Source of the DNA: Actinomycetes bacterium
Lineage (GTDB): Bacteria; Actinomycetota; Actinomycetes; Actinomycetales; Actinomycetaceae
NCBI GenBank assembly: GCA_023387755.1
Contig: JAEWHO010000043.1
Span: 1-41,277 of the forward strand
Length of the DNA stretch: 41,277 nucleotides
Direction of reading: 5' to 3'
Made by a program: the position numbers and the translations under genes. The notes beneath the pieces were generated by a model. It did no database searches, had not been told where the DNA came from, and saw nothing but the letters and a program-made list of their open reading frames with translations. How positions within the stretch are numbered: the first letter of the stretch is position 1; each line of letters begins with the position of its first letter. This document shows, one piece after another, positions 1 through 10,539 of the stretch.

Positions 1-99
1 GGTCGGAGTGGCGGTCGGTTCCGGAGCAGGCGTGGTCGGAGTGGCGGTCGGTTCCGGAGCAGGCGTGGTCGGGGAAGGCGTCGGTTTCGGCGCAGGGGC
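1..99 (-). repeat. 33-bp tandem repeat encoding a Pro/Thr-rich linker
   Basis: Positions 1-33 and 34-66 are identical 33-bp units, and 67-99 is a diverged third unit. Read on the minus strand they encode an 11-residue TPAPEPTATPT-type unit. This is a typical cell-wall-spanning stalk of surface proteins. The array continues off the window edge, so copy number is unknown. Confidence 0.9.
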
Positions 100-1647
100 T
101 CCCCCTTCAGGGACTGTACCTTTTACAGTCTGAGCCTTCTTAAACGGCAGCACTCCTTCAAATGGGATTTCAAGACGTCCGAACGCCATGGAAGGGTGTG
201 GCTTCACAATGAGTTTCGCATACGACTGGTACGTGCGACTCCAGTTATCCTCCACAGTCGTTGAGTAATGCCCGCGGGTCAGAACCCCGCCGGCATTATC
301 GTTCGGTAGAGCGTCGGCCCCCTCATCTTTCTGATAGAAACCCCCCTCGATAAATGCCATGACGTTTTTGTCAGCAAAATCGATATCGACCTTGTAATGG
401 GTATCGTCAATAGGAGTAATCGTGGCGGTGTAGGAACGATCTGTGAGGTGATGTTCGCTCACATCGGCCGTAGGACTGGGAGCTGGCTTCTGGGCAACCG
501 GAGTGTCCGTCGCATTCTTAGACGTCGTGCTCAAGGTGCGATCTTTAGCGGAGAAAGCCAATGGTTCCGACCGCCACCGTACTGCCTGCGATCCGGCGGC
601 AGGAACGAATGTAGCCTGCAGCGTCGTATTGTCTGCGCCGGCATATAGCGACGCTTCAGCCACCCCGTTCTTTACCGGGAGATCTGCGAAGTGGAATCCT
701 TGCAGGCTCAGGGATAGCGTCCCATTCACACTAGAGTCGTGGGCGTCAAACGAGAATGTCGTGAGGCGTCCCTCTTCCCTTCCAGTCAGTTCACCGGCAG
801 TGGCTTTAGCGCTAAATTCATAGGCGGTCTTTGGGGTGCCGGCCTTCGCTGCTGCGTACGCCTTTTCCAACGGCTCGCTCTTTTTATCTGCAGGTCGAGT
901 ACCGCCAACATGCCACGTCTGCACGGTTGGCTTGGAATGGATTAGCGTGCCATCCTTCAACCGAGCGGTAGCTTGGTAAGTAAGCTCGTAGCGTCCCGGC
1001 ACCGAGAATAATGTCGCGTTATGTGTATGTGTGCCGGCAGGTGCGGCCTGCGTCCGATACCCCATATCCGAGGATGAGAAGAAGCGGCTGACAAGATAGC
1101 CGTCCCCCTCATCGAACCAGTTGACCTGCTCAACTCGGCCAGGGCCATTCACCGAAATGAGGTCTAGGGAAACTAAACCATCACGCAATTCTTCCGTAGG
1201 CACATTGGCATCAGTTCCAAACCCGAGCCAGATAGGATCGTGGTTACCTCCAGGTACAGCCGGTGCCATGTACCAGGTCCCGCCGTCTGACTTAAGAAAT
1301 GCAAACTCTGGCTTGTCGGGGGGCGTGAACATATATTGCTGACGCCCATCGCGCAGAGAGTCATATCCGGTACCGGACCAGTGCACGACCGCATCCATCG
1401 GATGCAAGTCTCCCGGTCTTCCAGGGACATTAGAAGCATGGGTATCCAACACTGGTCCGCCGTTTTCCCAGACGATATGAGGCGAATCCACATGGCCGCG
1501 AGTCACCACTGGACGGCCGTCATCGGGGCCACTTAATGCTGGCGTCGGCGCCAATAGGCTGGCAGAAACGGCCCCAGCGCCTAGCATGAATACCGTCAAC
1601 GCCGCCGTGAATTTGGATGTGAAACCACGGTGCCTTAATTTGAACAT
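1..1647 (-). CDS. Secreted choice-of-anchor M domain surface protein (3' end outside window)
   Basis: The reading frame is open from ATG at 1647 to the window edge (549 codons), so the C-terminal anchor is missing. Residues 1-38 form a signal peptide (basic start, hydrophobic stretch, Ala-rich cleavage region). Residues 50-248 match the actinobacterial choice-of-anchor M/P_ac_wall_rpt domain: a GHVD motif at 51-54, NGPGRV near 167, THTHN at 206-210, then a PGRYELTYQA strand and a closing WHVG at 245-248. A second beta-rich region follows, then a Pro/Thr linker of 11-residue repeats. Proteins of this family are often encoded beside zinc or manganese ABC importers. The Fur/Zur-like box upstream fits a metal-related role, but this is inference and no transporter gene is visible here. 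GGAAAG precedes the start at suitable spacing. Confidence 0.85.
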   Translation of the reverse strand, partial: MFKLRHRGFTSKFTAALTVFMLGAGAVSASLLAPTPALSGPDDGRPVVTRGHVDSPHIVWENGGPVLDTHASNVPGRPGDLHPMDAVVHWSGTGYDSLRDGRQQYMFTPPDKPEFAFLKSDGGTWYMAPAVPGGNHDPIWLGFGTDANVPTEELRDGLVSLDLISVNGPGRVEQVNWFDEGDGYLVSRFFSSSDMGYRTQAAPAGTHTHNATLFSVPGRYELTYQATARLKDGTLIHSKPTVQTWHVGGTRPADKKSEPLEKAYAAAKAGTPKTAYEFSAKATAGELTGREEGRLTTFSFDAHDSSVNGTLSLSLQGFHFADLPVKNGVAEASLYAGADNTTLQATFVPAAGSQAVRWRSEPLAFSAKDRTLSTTSKNATDTPVAQKPAPSPTADVSEHHLTDRSYTATITPIDDTHYKVDIDFADKNVMAFIEGGFYQKDEGADALPNDNAGGVLTRGHYSTTVEDNWSRTYQSYAKLIVKPHPSMAFGRLEIPFEGVLPFKKAQTVKGTVPEGGAPAPKPTPSPTTPAPEPTATPTTPAPEPTATPT

Positions 1648-1694
1648 CGAAGTCTTTCCAGTCAGAGATTGATATGGGTGGGCTATTCCCCACC

Positions 1695-1713
1695 GATAAT
1701 GATACTGATTCTC
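1695..1713. promoter_or_regulatory. Fur/Zur-family operator candidate
   Basis: GATAATGATACTGATTCTC matches the classical 19-bp Fur box GATAATGATAATCATTATC at 16 of 19 positions. It lies 48 bp upstream of the surface-protein start at 1647 and stands out as AT-rich in a GC-rich genome. Actinobacterial Zur sites are similar, so the regulator could be Zur, Fur or a Mn-sensing relative. The right half-palindrome is imperfect. Confidence 0.6.
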
Positions 1714-1815
1714 GCTTGCATGTCCACCCGGTGCTACTCTGACACCTCCACTCCGAGATACTCCAACGGGAGCGCTCTCAAACTCTGCCTATGGCGGAAG
1801 GGAGATAAACGAAAC

Positions 1816-1848
1816 GGGGAGGAGCTGCATGGTAACCAGCCCCTCCCC
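1816..1848. terminator. Stem-loop downstream of the first peptide ABC operon
   Basis: A 12-bp GC-rich stem (1816-1827 with 1837-1848, one G-T type mismatch) surrounds a 9-nt loop. It lies about 60 bp beyond the stop of the fused ATPase gene. No strong T-run follows on the minus strand, so termination strength is uncertain. A second short hairpin (6-bp stem, 1882-1899) sits just after the stop codon. Confidence 0.55.
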
Positions 1849-1905
1849 GACCCAGCTCGGAGGCAATCCTGTCGGAGTTAATCCTGAGCTTTTTCAGGAC
1901 GCTAC

Positions 1906-3582
1906 CTACGCAGCTCCGATATTCAAGTTCGCTCCTGGGATCGCCGCTAGCAGTTCCTGGGTGTAGATCTGCTGCGGATTGTTGAATACTTCGTCCGTCG
2001 TGGCGTACTCGACGATCTTGCCCTTTTCCATCACCGCCACATCATCTGCTAGCTGCCGCACGACTGCCAGGTCGTGGGTGATGAAGAGGTAGGAGAGCGA
2101 GAGCTCCGCCTGCAGGTCATTCAGCAGACGCAAGATCTGGTCCTGCACGAGAACGTCCAGCGCCGAGACCGCTTCATCGCAAACCACGAGATCCGGTGAG
2201 AGTGCCAAGGCGCGCGCAATCGCCACGCGCTGACGTTGCCCACCAGACAGTTCGTTCGGGTAGCGACGCATAGTGGATTTGGGCAATGCCACCATGTCGA
2301 GGAGCTCAGCCACGCGATCTGCCCGTTGTTTCTTTGACCCAATCTTGTGGAGCGCCAAGGGCTCCTCGATGATCCGGTAGATTGAAAACATCGGGTCGAG
2401 CGAACCGTAGGGGTTTTGGAAAATCGGCTGGACGCGCCGTCGGAAATTAAACATTTCCTTCCCCTTTAGGGAGGCAACATCCACGCCATCGAATTCTACG
2501 GTGCCGGAAGTCGGGTCAAGCAGTTGCAGCACGATATTTGCAGCGGTGGACTTTCCAGAACCCGACTCCCCCACCAATGCCATCGTGGTACCGCGGCGAA
2601 TATTGAAGGATATATCGTCGACGGCGGTGAAATCCCGGCCTTGCCCCGGCAATTTACCGCGAATGTGGAAGACCTTCGTCAGATTGCGGACCTCTAAGAG
2701 GTGCTGCTGCAACTGTTGTTGATTCAGATGCTGGTGCTCGTGAACCTCCGCCCGAACGCTGGCTGATTGCAAGCGTTTCGAAGCTAGCGATGGTGCCGCC
2801 GCCACGAGCCGCTGGGTGTAGGGATGGCGAGGATCGCGCAGGATTTCCAGCGCCGGCCCGGACTCCACCACTCGACCACGGTGCATCACAATAAGATGCT
2901 CCGCACGCTCCGCCGCCAGACCGAGGTCGTGCGTGATAAACAGTACGGCAGTGCCCATCTCCTCAGTCAGCTTTTCCAAGTGATCGAGGATCTTGCGCTG
3001 GACGGTCACGTCCAGCGCCGACGTCGGCTCATCAGCAATGAGCAAGCGAGGCCGGTTCGCTAGGCCAATCGCGATGAGGGCACGCTGGCGCATACCGCCG
3101 GAGAATTCGTGGGGATATTGCCGGGCGCGCGCTTCGGCGTCGGGCAATCCCGCGTTCTCTAAGGTTTCCACCACGCGGGACTCAAGCTCCGCCTTGGGGA
3201 CGCCGTTGGCGCGCAGGGCCTCCCGGACCTGGAAACCGATCTTCCACACCGGGTTGAGGTTGGACATCGGATCCTGCGGAACCAAACCGATATTGGAGCC
3301 ACGCAGGCCGATGATCTCCTGACGGGACATCTTTACGATGTCTTTGCCGTCGAACAGGATTTGTCCGCCGGTTACCCGACCTGTGCCCGGGAGGAGATCG
3401 ATAATCGAATGGGCAAGGGTAGATTTACCGGAACCAGACTCCCCCACGATGGCCACGTGCTGGCCCGGGTAGATGGTGAGGTTCGCCTGCCGCACGGCCG
3501 GCACCATGCCGGTGGAGGACCGGAAGGCTACTTCCAGATCTTTGATCTCCAACAGGGGCTGTTGAGTTGTGTTGTCGGTCAT
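1906..3582 (-). CDS. Peptide ABC transporter, fused double ATP-binding protein (DppD-DppF type)
   Basis: This 558-residue protein contains two complete nucleotide-binding domains that power an oligo/dipeptide importer. Domain 1 has Walker [10 protein letters not shown] at 47-55, signature FSGG at 160-163, Walker B LLIADEPT at 180-187 and the switch histidine at 218. Domain 2 has Walker A at 338-346, LSGGQ at 445-449 and Walker B ending DEAVSALD near 469. Both domains keep the C-terminal PYTQ/IYTQ oligopeptide-ATPase motif. The linker at 281-294 is unusually rich in His and Gln. The start overlaps the preceding permease gene by 4 bp (ATGA), showing translational coupling. It is the last gene of the 7181-1906 operon. 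The substrate could be peptides, nickel or another family-5 ligand; peptides are the default. Confidence 0.93.
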   Translation of the reverse strand: MTDNTTQQPLLEIKDLEVAFRSSTGMVPAVRQANLTIYPGQHVAIVGESGSGKSTLAHSIIDLLPGTGRVTGGQILFDGKDIVKMSRQEIIGLRGSNIGLVPQDPMSNLNPVWKIGFQVREALRANGVPKAELESRVVETLENAGLPDAEARARQYPHEFSGGMRQRALIAIGLANRPRLLIADEPTSALDVTVQRKILDHLEKLTEEMGTAVLFITHDLGLAAERAEHLIVMHRGRVVESGPALEILRDPRHPYTQRLVAAAPSLASKRLQSASVRAEVHEHQHLNQQQLQQHLLEVRNLTKVFHIRGKLPGQGRDFTAVDDISFNIRRGTTMALVGESGSGKSTAANIVLQLLDPTSGTVEFDGVDVASLKGKEMFNFRRRVQPIFQNPYGSLDPMFSIYRIIEEPLALHKIGSKKQRADRVAELLDMVALPKSTMRRYPNELSGGQRQRVAIARALALSPDLVVCDEAVSALDVLVQDQILRLLNDLQAELSLSYLFITHDLAVVRQLADDVAVMEKGKIVEYATTDEVFNNPQQIYTQELLAAIPGANLNIGAA

Positions 3583-4565
3583 CGCTTCCTCGCCTTCGGA
3601 TCGAGTGCGTCGCGCACGGCGTCACCCATCATAATGAAGCCCAAAACGGTGGCTGCTAGGAACCCGGAGGGCCAGAAGAGCACATTGGGGGCGGTGCGCA
3701 GGGAGGCGCGTCCCTGGGAAATATCCTGGCCCCAAGAAACAACCTGTGGCGGCAAGCCGATACCAAGGAAGGACAGCGTCGCCTCCGCCACGATAAAGGT
3801 GCCGAGCGAGACGGTGGCCGTCACAATAATTGGCGCGGCCGCGTTGGGCATGATGTGTTTGGCCAAAATGGACATCTTCGATGATCCCAGCGCATGTGCC
3901 GCCGTCACAAACTCTTCATTCTTCACCCCCATGACCGCACCGCGGGTAATACGGGCGATCTGGGGCCAACCGAAGAGAGACAGGACGAGCACTACCGTCC
4001 AGATATTGCGGTACTGCTTGAACACCTGCATCACCACAATCGCGGCGAGCACGATAGGGATGGCGAAGAAAATATCCACCAAACGGGACAATAGGGTGTC
4101 AATCCAACCGCCGTAGAAGCCGGCGAGCGCCCCCATAATGGCGCCCAAGATAACCACAAACGCAGTTGCGAACACGCCCACCGTAACCGAGGCGCGGGCC
4201 CCGTAGATGGCACGCGAGTAGATATCGCAGCCCTGCCGGTCAAAGCCGAAGGGATGGCCTGAACGGGCAGGTGACAACGAATCTGACAACTGACAATAAC
4301 GGGGATCGACTGACGTAAATAACTGCGGGAATGCCGCAACAGCCAGGGCCAACACAATAATGACGAGGGATACCCAAAACAGCGGGCGCTTACGTAGGTT
4401 ATGCCACGCCTCGCTCCACAAAGAGGACGGAGCCCCGTCCACGGCGACGGCGTCAACCGCCCCCAGGCCGGTCTCGTCTTCTTCGGCTACATAACGCTCT
4501 TGTGGGATGGCTTTACCGGCCCGCGGCGTCGTTGCTTTCGTCAGACCTTCTGGTTGATTATTCAT
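3579..4565 (-). CDS. Peptide ABC transporter permease (DppC/OppC type)
   Basis: This 328-residue inner-membrane permease has a long acidic cytoplasmic N-terminus (about 65 residues), then a first membrane helix (PLFWVSLVIIVLALAVAAFP) and a periplasmic region with the DppC-type RSGHPFGFDRQGCDIYSRAIYG motif. Five further helices follow. The EAA loop is visible as TAAHALGSSKMSILAKHIMPN, which contacts the ATPase. The end overlaps the ATPase gene by 4 bp and the start overlaps the upstream permease stop by 8 bp. It pairs with the DppB-type protein to form the channel. Confidence 0.93.
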   Translation of the reverse strand: MNNQPEGLTKATTPRAGKAIPQERYVAEEDETGLGAVDAVAVDGAPSSLWSEAWHNLRKRPLFWVSLVIIVLALAVAAFPQLFTSVDPRYCQLSDSLSPARSGHPFGFDRQGCDIYSRAIYGARASVTVGVFATAFVVILGAIMGALAGFYGGWIDTLLSRLVDIFFAIPIVLAAIVVMQVFKQYRNIWTVVLVLSLFGWPQIARITRGAVMGVKNEEFVTAAHALGSSKMSILAKHIMPNAAAPIIVTATVSLGTFIVAEATLSFLGIGLPPQVVSWGQDISQGRASLRTAPNVLFWPSGFLAATVLGFIMMGDAVRDALDPKARKR

Positions 4566-5484
4566 AGCGAATCCTCGGATCTAGCAAAGCGTAGAGCAGG
4601 TCAACGAAAAGGTTGGCCACGATATAGACCAGCACCAGCACCGTGGTGAAGGAGACAACCGTGGGCGCTTCGGACTGCAAGATGGCGCGGAAGAGCGTGC
4701 CGCCTACGCCGTGGATATTAAAGATGCCTTCGGTGACAATCGCCCCGCCCATGAGTGCCCCGAGGTCGGCCCCGAGGAAGGTAGCTACGGGGATGAGAGA
4801 GTTACGTAGCACGTGCACCACGACGACGCGGCGTCGGCTCAGTCCCTTCGCCGTCGCCGTACGCACGTGATCTGACGACACCGTCTCCGCCACGGACGTA
4901 CGGGTAAGGCGCAGCACGTATGCCAGCGATACAGCCCCCAACACCATGGCGGGCATGAGCAGGTTCTTAAAGGTGGGTGCCCCCGAGACGGTCGGGTTGA
5001 GCAAGCCCCACTTCACACCGACCAGGTACTGCATGACGAAGCCGATCACGAAGGTGGGAACGGCGATCACAAAGAGAGAGACCACCAGCACGGTGCCATC
5101 GAAGATGCCGCCTTTGCGCATCCCCGCGATAAGACCGAAGATGATACCGAAAATGGCTTCGAACGCCAGTGCCATCAACGCGAGTTTGATGGTCACCGGG
5201 AAAGCCTCCGCCATCACGGTTGACACCGGGCGGTTTGAGAATGTGGTGCCGAAATCCAGCAGGAAGATGTTCTTCAAGTACAGCAGGTACTGCACAAAGA
5301 AGGGCTGATCGAGGTTGTACTTAGCGCGTAGCTGCTGTGCTACGGACTCAGGTAGCCCGCGATCACCACCCAACGCTTGGATAGGATCGCCGGGCATAAG
5401 GAAAACCATGGCATAGATGAGGAAGGTGGCGCCTAAGAACACAGGGATCATCTGTAATAGGCGACGACCTATGTAATAGAGCAT
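4558..5484 (-). CDS. Peptide ABC transporter permease (DppB/OppB type)
   Basis: This 308-residue inner-membrane permease begins MLYYIGRRLLQMIPVFLGATFLIYAMVFLMPGDP, the classic DppB start with GDP motif. The EAA loop (TATAKGLSRRRVVVVHVLRNSLIP) and the C-terminal LLDPRIRYE are typical. I chose ATG at 5484 because AAGGAG lies 6 nt before it. A longer in-frame start 17 codons upstream has no such site and adds an unlike extension. It follows the binding-protein gene after a 68-bp gap that holds a strong hairpin. Confidence 0.93.
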   Translation of the reverse strand: MLYYIGRRLLQMIPVFLGATFLIYAMVFLMPGDPIQALGGDRGLPESVAQQLRAKYNLDQPFFVQYLLYLKNIFLLDFGTTFSNRPVSTVMAEAFPVTIKLALMALAFEAIFGIIFGLIAGMRKGGIFDGTVLVVSLFVIAVPTFVIGFVMQYLVGVKWGLLNPTVSGAPTFKNLLMPAMVLGAVSLAYVLRLTRTSVAETVSSDHVRTATAKGLSRRRVVVVHVLRNSLIPVATFLGADLGALMGGAIVTEGIFNIHGVGGTLFRAILQSEAPTVVSFTTVLVLVYIVANLFVDLLYALLDPRIRYE

Positions 5485-5506
5485 GTAGAACTCCTTATAC
5501 GGGTCA

Positions 5507-5538
5507 GCGGTGGGGGTGAGCTGACTCACCCCCACCGC
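5507..5538. terminator. Intercistronic hairpin between binding protein and permease genes
   Basis: A perfect 14-bp GC-rich stem (5507-5520 with 5525-5538) carries a 4-nt loop. It lies just after the stop of the binding-protein gene and before dppB. No T-run follows, so it is more likely a partial terminator or an RNA 3'-end stabiliser. Such hairpins commonly make binding-protein levels exceed permease levels. Confidence 0.7.
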
Positions 5539-5552
5539 AGTTTAGCGTGCTG

Positions 5553-7181
5553 TTAGTCCTTGGTGACCTGGTACAGCAGCGGCACGGAGTTCCAGCCGAA
5601 TTCGACGTTCTTCACCGTCTCGGCATAACCGCCGGTCACATTGGCGTACCACAGCGGGATGGAGGGAAGATCCTTGAACAGGATTTCCTGTGCCTGCTGG
5701 AAGTACTTGTTGGCCTCGTCTACCGACTTAGCTGCAGACCCCTGCTTGAGCAGGGCGTCAAACTCCGGCGAGGAGTAGTCGCTGTCGTTGGAGCCGGCGC
5801 CGGTGCCGTAGAGCGGGCCGAGGAAGTTGAACAGACCCGGGTAGTCGGCCTGCCAGCCGGTACGGAAGGCGCCGGTGATGGTGCGGTCGGTTACCTCGGT
5901 GCGCAGTTCAGCGAACTTGGGGTAGGGCTTGCCTACCGCTTCGATACCCAGGGTGTTCTTGATGGAGTTGGCCACCGCATCGACCCAGGCCTGGTGGCCG
6001 CCGTCGGAGTTGTAGGCGAGGGTGAATTCGCCGTCCCACGGGGCCATAGCGTCTGCCTTAGCCCACAGCTCCTTAGCCTTCTCCGGATCGTACTTGAGCA
6101 CTTCAGATCCCGGAACGCTATCGGAGTAGCCGTTAATGACCGGGGAAGTGAAGTCATGAGCGGGGCTGCGGGTGCCGTTGAAGATCTTCTGAGTGATCTC
6201 TTCACGGTTGATGGCCATAGACAAAGCCTGACGACGCAGCTTGCCCTCTTCCCCGTCGAAGTGCGGAGTCTTGGACGCGATGGTGAAGGACTGGAAGACG
6301 GCAGCCGGCTGGTTAATAGCGCGATCGCCGAGCTCATCCTGGAAGGTGGGCAGGGCGCTGTCCGGAATCGAGTCGATTACGTCCAGCTGGGAGGAGAGCA
6401 GGTCCTGGTAAGCAGCGTCCGGGGTGTCATAGATCCGGAAGAGCACGCCGCCGTTTTGGGCCTTGCGGTCTCCCTGGTACTGATCATTCGGAGTCAGCTC
6501 AACCTGAACGTTGTGCTCCCAGGCACCTTCTTTAGCAAACTTGTACGGGCCGTTACCGATGGGGTTCTCGCCGAACTTCTTCATATCCTCAAAAGCGGAC
6601 TTCGGCAATGGATAGAACGCGGAGTAACCCAGCCGCAGCGGGAAGTCGGCTTCCGGCTGCTTCAAGGTGACTTTGAAGGTGGTCTCGTCAACGACTTCCA
6701 GCCCGCTAAGGTCGCCCTTGAGGTCTTCGGAGAAGCCTTCAATCGGCTCAAAGAAGTAGGCCGAGAGCTGCGCGTTTTCGGAGTTAGCGCCGTAGTTCCA
6801 GGCTTTAACGAAAGATTCGGCGTCGACCGGGTCACCGTTGCTGAACTTCAGGCCCGGCTTGAGCTTAATCGTAAAGACCTTGGAGTCTTCGGTGGAGATG
6901 TCCTCGGCTACCGCTTTTTGAGCCGCACCCTTGGCGTCGTAGTACACCAGACCTTCAAAGATGAGGTCGAGGATACGGCCGCCGCCCACCTCATTGGTGT
7001 TGGTGGGGATGAGCGGGTTCTGCGGTTCGGTAGCGAATGCGGAGACGACGCCGGTGGATGCGCCACCGGCAGCGCCACCTCCAGCCGTCGGTTTATCGGA
7101 GCCACCGCCGCCGCCACATGCGGACAGCGCCAGCGCCAGCGCCGCGCCCGCGGCGAGGAGGGGTGTACGGCGAAGCTTCAT
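5553..7181 (-). CDS. Peptide ABC transporter substrate-binding lipoprotein (family 5)
   Basis: This 542-residue extracytoplasmic binding protein has a lipoprotein signal peptide MKLRRTPLLAAGAALALALSAC, with the lipobox LSAC placing the lipidated Cys at 22. A Gly-rich spacer follows, then the SBP_bac_5 fold. Typical segments are GGRILDLIFEGLVYYD, FTIKLKPGLKFSNGDPVDAESF, NPIGNGPYKF and LRRQALSMAINREEI. It captures peptides outside the membrane and delivers them to the two permeases encoded downstream. It is the first gene of the operon, and its promoter must lie in 7182-7509. It is a paralogue of the binding protein at 38087-39724. Confidence 0.93.
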   Translation of the reverse strand: MKLRRTPLLAAGAALALALSACGGGGGSDKPTAGGGAAGGASTGVVSAFATEPQNPLIPTNTNEVGGGRILDLIFEGLVYYDAKGAAQKAVAEDISTEDSKVFTIKLKPGLKFSNGDPVDAESFVKAWNYGANSENAQLSAYFFEPIEGFSEDLKGDLSGLEVVDETTFKVTLKQPEADFPLRLGYSAFYPLPKSAFEDMKKFGENPIGNGPYKFAKEGAWEHNVQVELTPNDQYQGDRKAQNGGVLFRIYDTPDAAYQDLLSSQLDVIDSIPDSALPTFQDELGDRAINQPAAVFQSFTIASKTPHFDGEEGKLRRQALSMAINREEITQKIFNGTRSPAHDFTSPVINGYSDSVPGSEVLKYDPEKAKELWAKADAMAPWDGEFTLAYNSDGGHQAWVDAVANSIKNTLGIEAVGKPYPKFAELRTEVTDRTITGAFRTGWQADYPGLFNFLGPLYGTGAGSNDSDYSSPEFDALLKQGSAAKSVDEANKYFQQAQEILFKDLPSIPLWYANVTGGYAETVKNVEFGWNSVPLLYQVTKD

Positions 7182-7509
7182 GCTTTACCTACCTTTCGTT
7201 TAAGCCTGGTGACAGCCAATTGGTCGCTCGAACGGCACGCGTTTTGTCGGATTTTCCGGGTAAATAAACCACCGCAGCCGAGCAGTGCGATTGTCGGTAA
7301 GCTAACACACATTGTTCGCCCGGGGCCTTCTTCTTACCAAGTAGCGCCTAAATCGTAACCGCTTTGTAACCGCAAGTCGGACAAACCCCCTGGTCACACT
7401 ATTGTCGCAATCCTTCAGGTGTTTTAGAGGGTTTCTACTAAAAGCGGTGCAAACGCTTACAGCATGACGAGAGCAGGTGTAAGACTGAGATGCCGCTACA
7501 GTTTTGCCT
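7182..7509. promoter_or_regulatory. Divergent intergenic region between peptide ABC operon and bioY, with GTAAC-N6-GTAAC repeat
   Basis: This 328-bp gap carries control signals for two divergent units. At 7355-7373 there is a direct repeat GTAACCGC-TTT-GTAACCGC, i.e. GTAAC-N6-GTAAC, with an 11-bp helical period. It matches the GlnR-type a/b-site layout (gTnAC-N6-GaAAC) at 9 of 10 fixed positions. Tandem 11-bp PhoP boxes are an alternative. A related motif precedes the second peptide operon. No riboswitch or small gene was recognised in the remainder. Confidence 0.45.
7497..7502 (+). promoter_or_regulatory. -10 element for a probable leaderless bioY transcript
   Basis: TACAGT ends exactly 7 nt before the ATG at 7510, so the transcript would begin at or next to the start codon. 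No Shine-Dalgarno sequence precedes that ATG. This spacing is the usual layout of leaderless actinobacterial mRNAs. Confidence 0.5.
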
Positions 7510-8133
7510 ATGACAACTGTGAGCACTCCTCGTTCAGTCCTGGCCGATGTGGCCCTCCCCCGTGCTACCACCCAAACCCAGGTGTGGCTGCGCAACGCCG
7601 CTCTCATTACTGCCGGTGTCCTTCTGACCGCCCTACTGGCGCGCGTTGAGGTACCTCTAAAACCAGTGCCCGTTACCGGGCAGACCCTCGCGGTCCTGCT
7701 CGTAGGGGCAACACTGGGTATGCGCCGCGGTGCCGCGACCATGACCGCCTATATGCTGGCCGGCCTGGCTGGTCTGCCGGTTTTTGCAGGAGGCAGCGCC
7801 GGCCTCGCCTCGGTATTCACCCCCAGTTTCGGGTACATCATTGGTTTCATTCCCGCAGCCGCCCTCATCGGCTGGTTGAGCGAACGAAAATGGGACCGGC
7901 AGCCGCTGCTTGCTCTGGCCGGTTTCGCACTGGCCACTTTGATTCCATTCTTGGTAGGAATCCCCTACATGGGCGTGGTGCTCCAGTCCACTGGGGTTCC
8001 GGTAACCTTCCCTCTCCTGATGCAGCTCGGTTTCACCCCGTTCCTCCTCGGTGGGGCCATTAAATGCGCTATTGCCGCAGCTATTCTGCCTCTGGCTTGG
8101 CGCCTCCTTGGCCGACCCAGCGAAACCCACTAA
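7510..8133 (+). CDS. bioY: Biotin transporter BioY
   Basis: This integral membrane protein of about 207 residues is the biotin-binding S component of an ECF transporter. Family features are the KPVPVTGQTLAVLLVGATLGMRRG segment with invariant VPVTGQT, the LAGLPVFAGGSAG loop, GYIIGF and the C-terminal GGAIKCAIAAAILP helix. About six membrane helices are visible. No bioM or bioN genes are adjacent, so it either works alone, as solitary BioY proteins are known to do, or uses a shared ECF module elsewhere. ATG at 7510 was chosen over an in-frame TTG at 7504 because a -10 hexamer lies 7 nt before it. A stem-loop follows the gene. Confidence 0.93.
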   Translation: MTTVSTPRSVLADVALPRATTQTQVWLRNAALITAGVLLTALLARVEVPLKPVPVTGQTLAVLLVGATLGMRRGAATMTAYMLAGLAGLPVFAGGSAGLASVFTPSFGYIIGFIPAAALIGWLSERKWDRQPLLALAGFALATLIPFLVGIPYMGVVLQSTGVPVTFPLLMQLGFTPFLLGGAIKCAIAAAILPLAWRLLGRPSETH

Positions 8134-8152
8134 CTGTTGTCTAGCGACGCGT

Positions 8153-8186
8153 TGGAGGCCTGGTCCTGAAAGGGAGCAGGCCTCCA
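8153..8186. terminator. Bidirectional stem-loop between bioY and asd
   Basis: A perfect 10-bp stem (8153-8162 with 8177-8186) lies between the convergent bioY and asd genes, about 20 bp after the bioY stop. The T-run is weak. Its position fits termination of both transcripts. Confidence 0.6.
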
Positions 8187-8231
8187 TCTCGTATCCATGC
8201 AGTTGGGAATGCGCGCGCCGATGCGCTACTT

Positions 8232-10522
<2,291 letters not shown>

Positions 10523-10539
10523 GGCCACCTCCTGGCCTT

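Noticed and set aside
5547..7358. Long plus-strand open frame of about 600 codons opposite the peptide-binding lipoprotein gene
   Set aside because: It is the antisense shadow of a clear family-5 binding-protein gene, has no recognisable domain, and is explained by the codon bias of the true gene.
7182..7503. Possible riboswitch upstream of bioY or of the binding protein
   Set aside because: No conserved riboswitch core could be recognised, and bioY appears to be leaderless.
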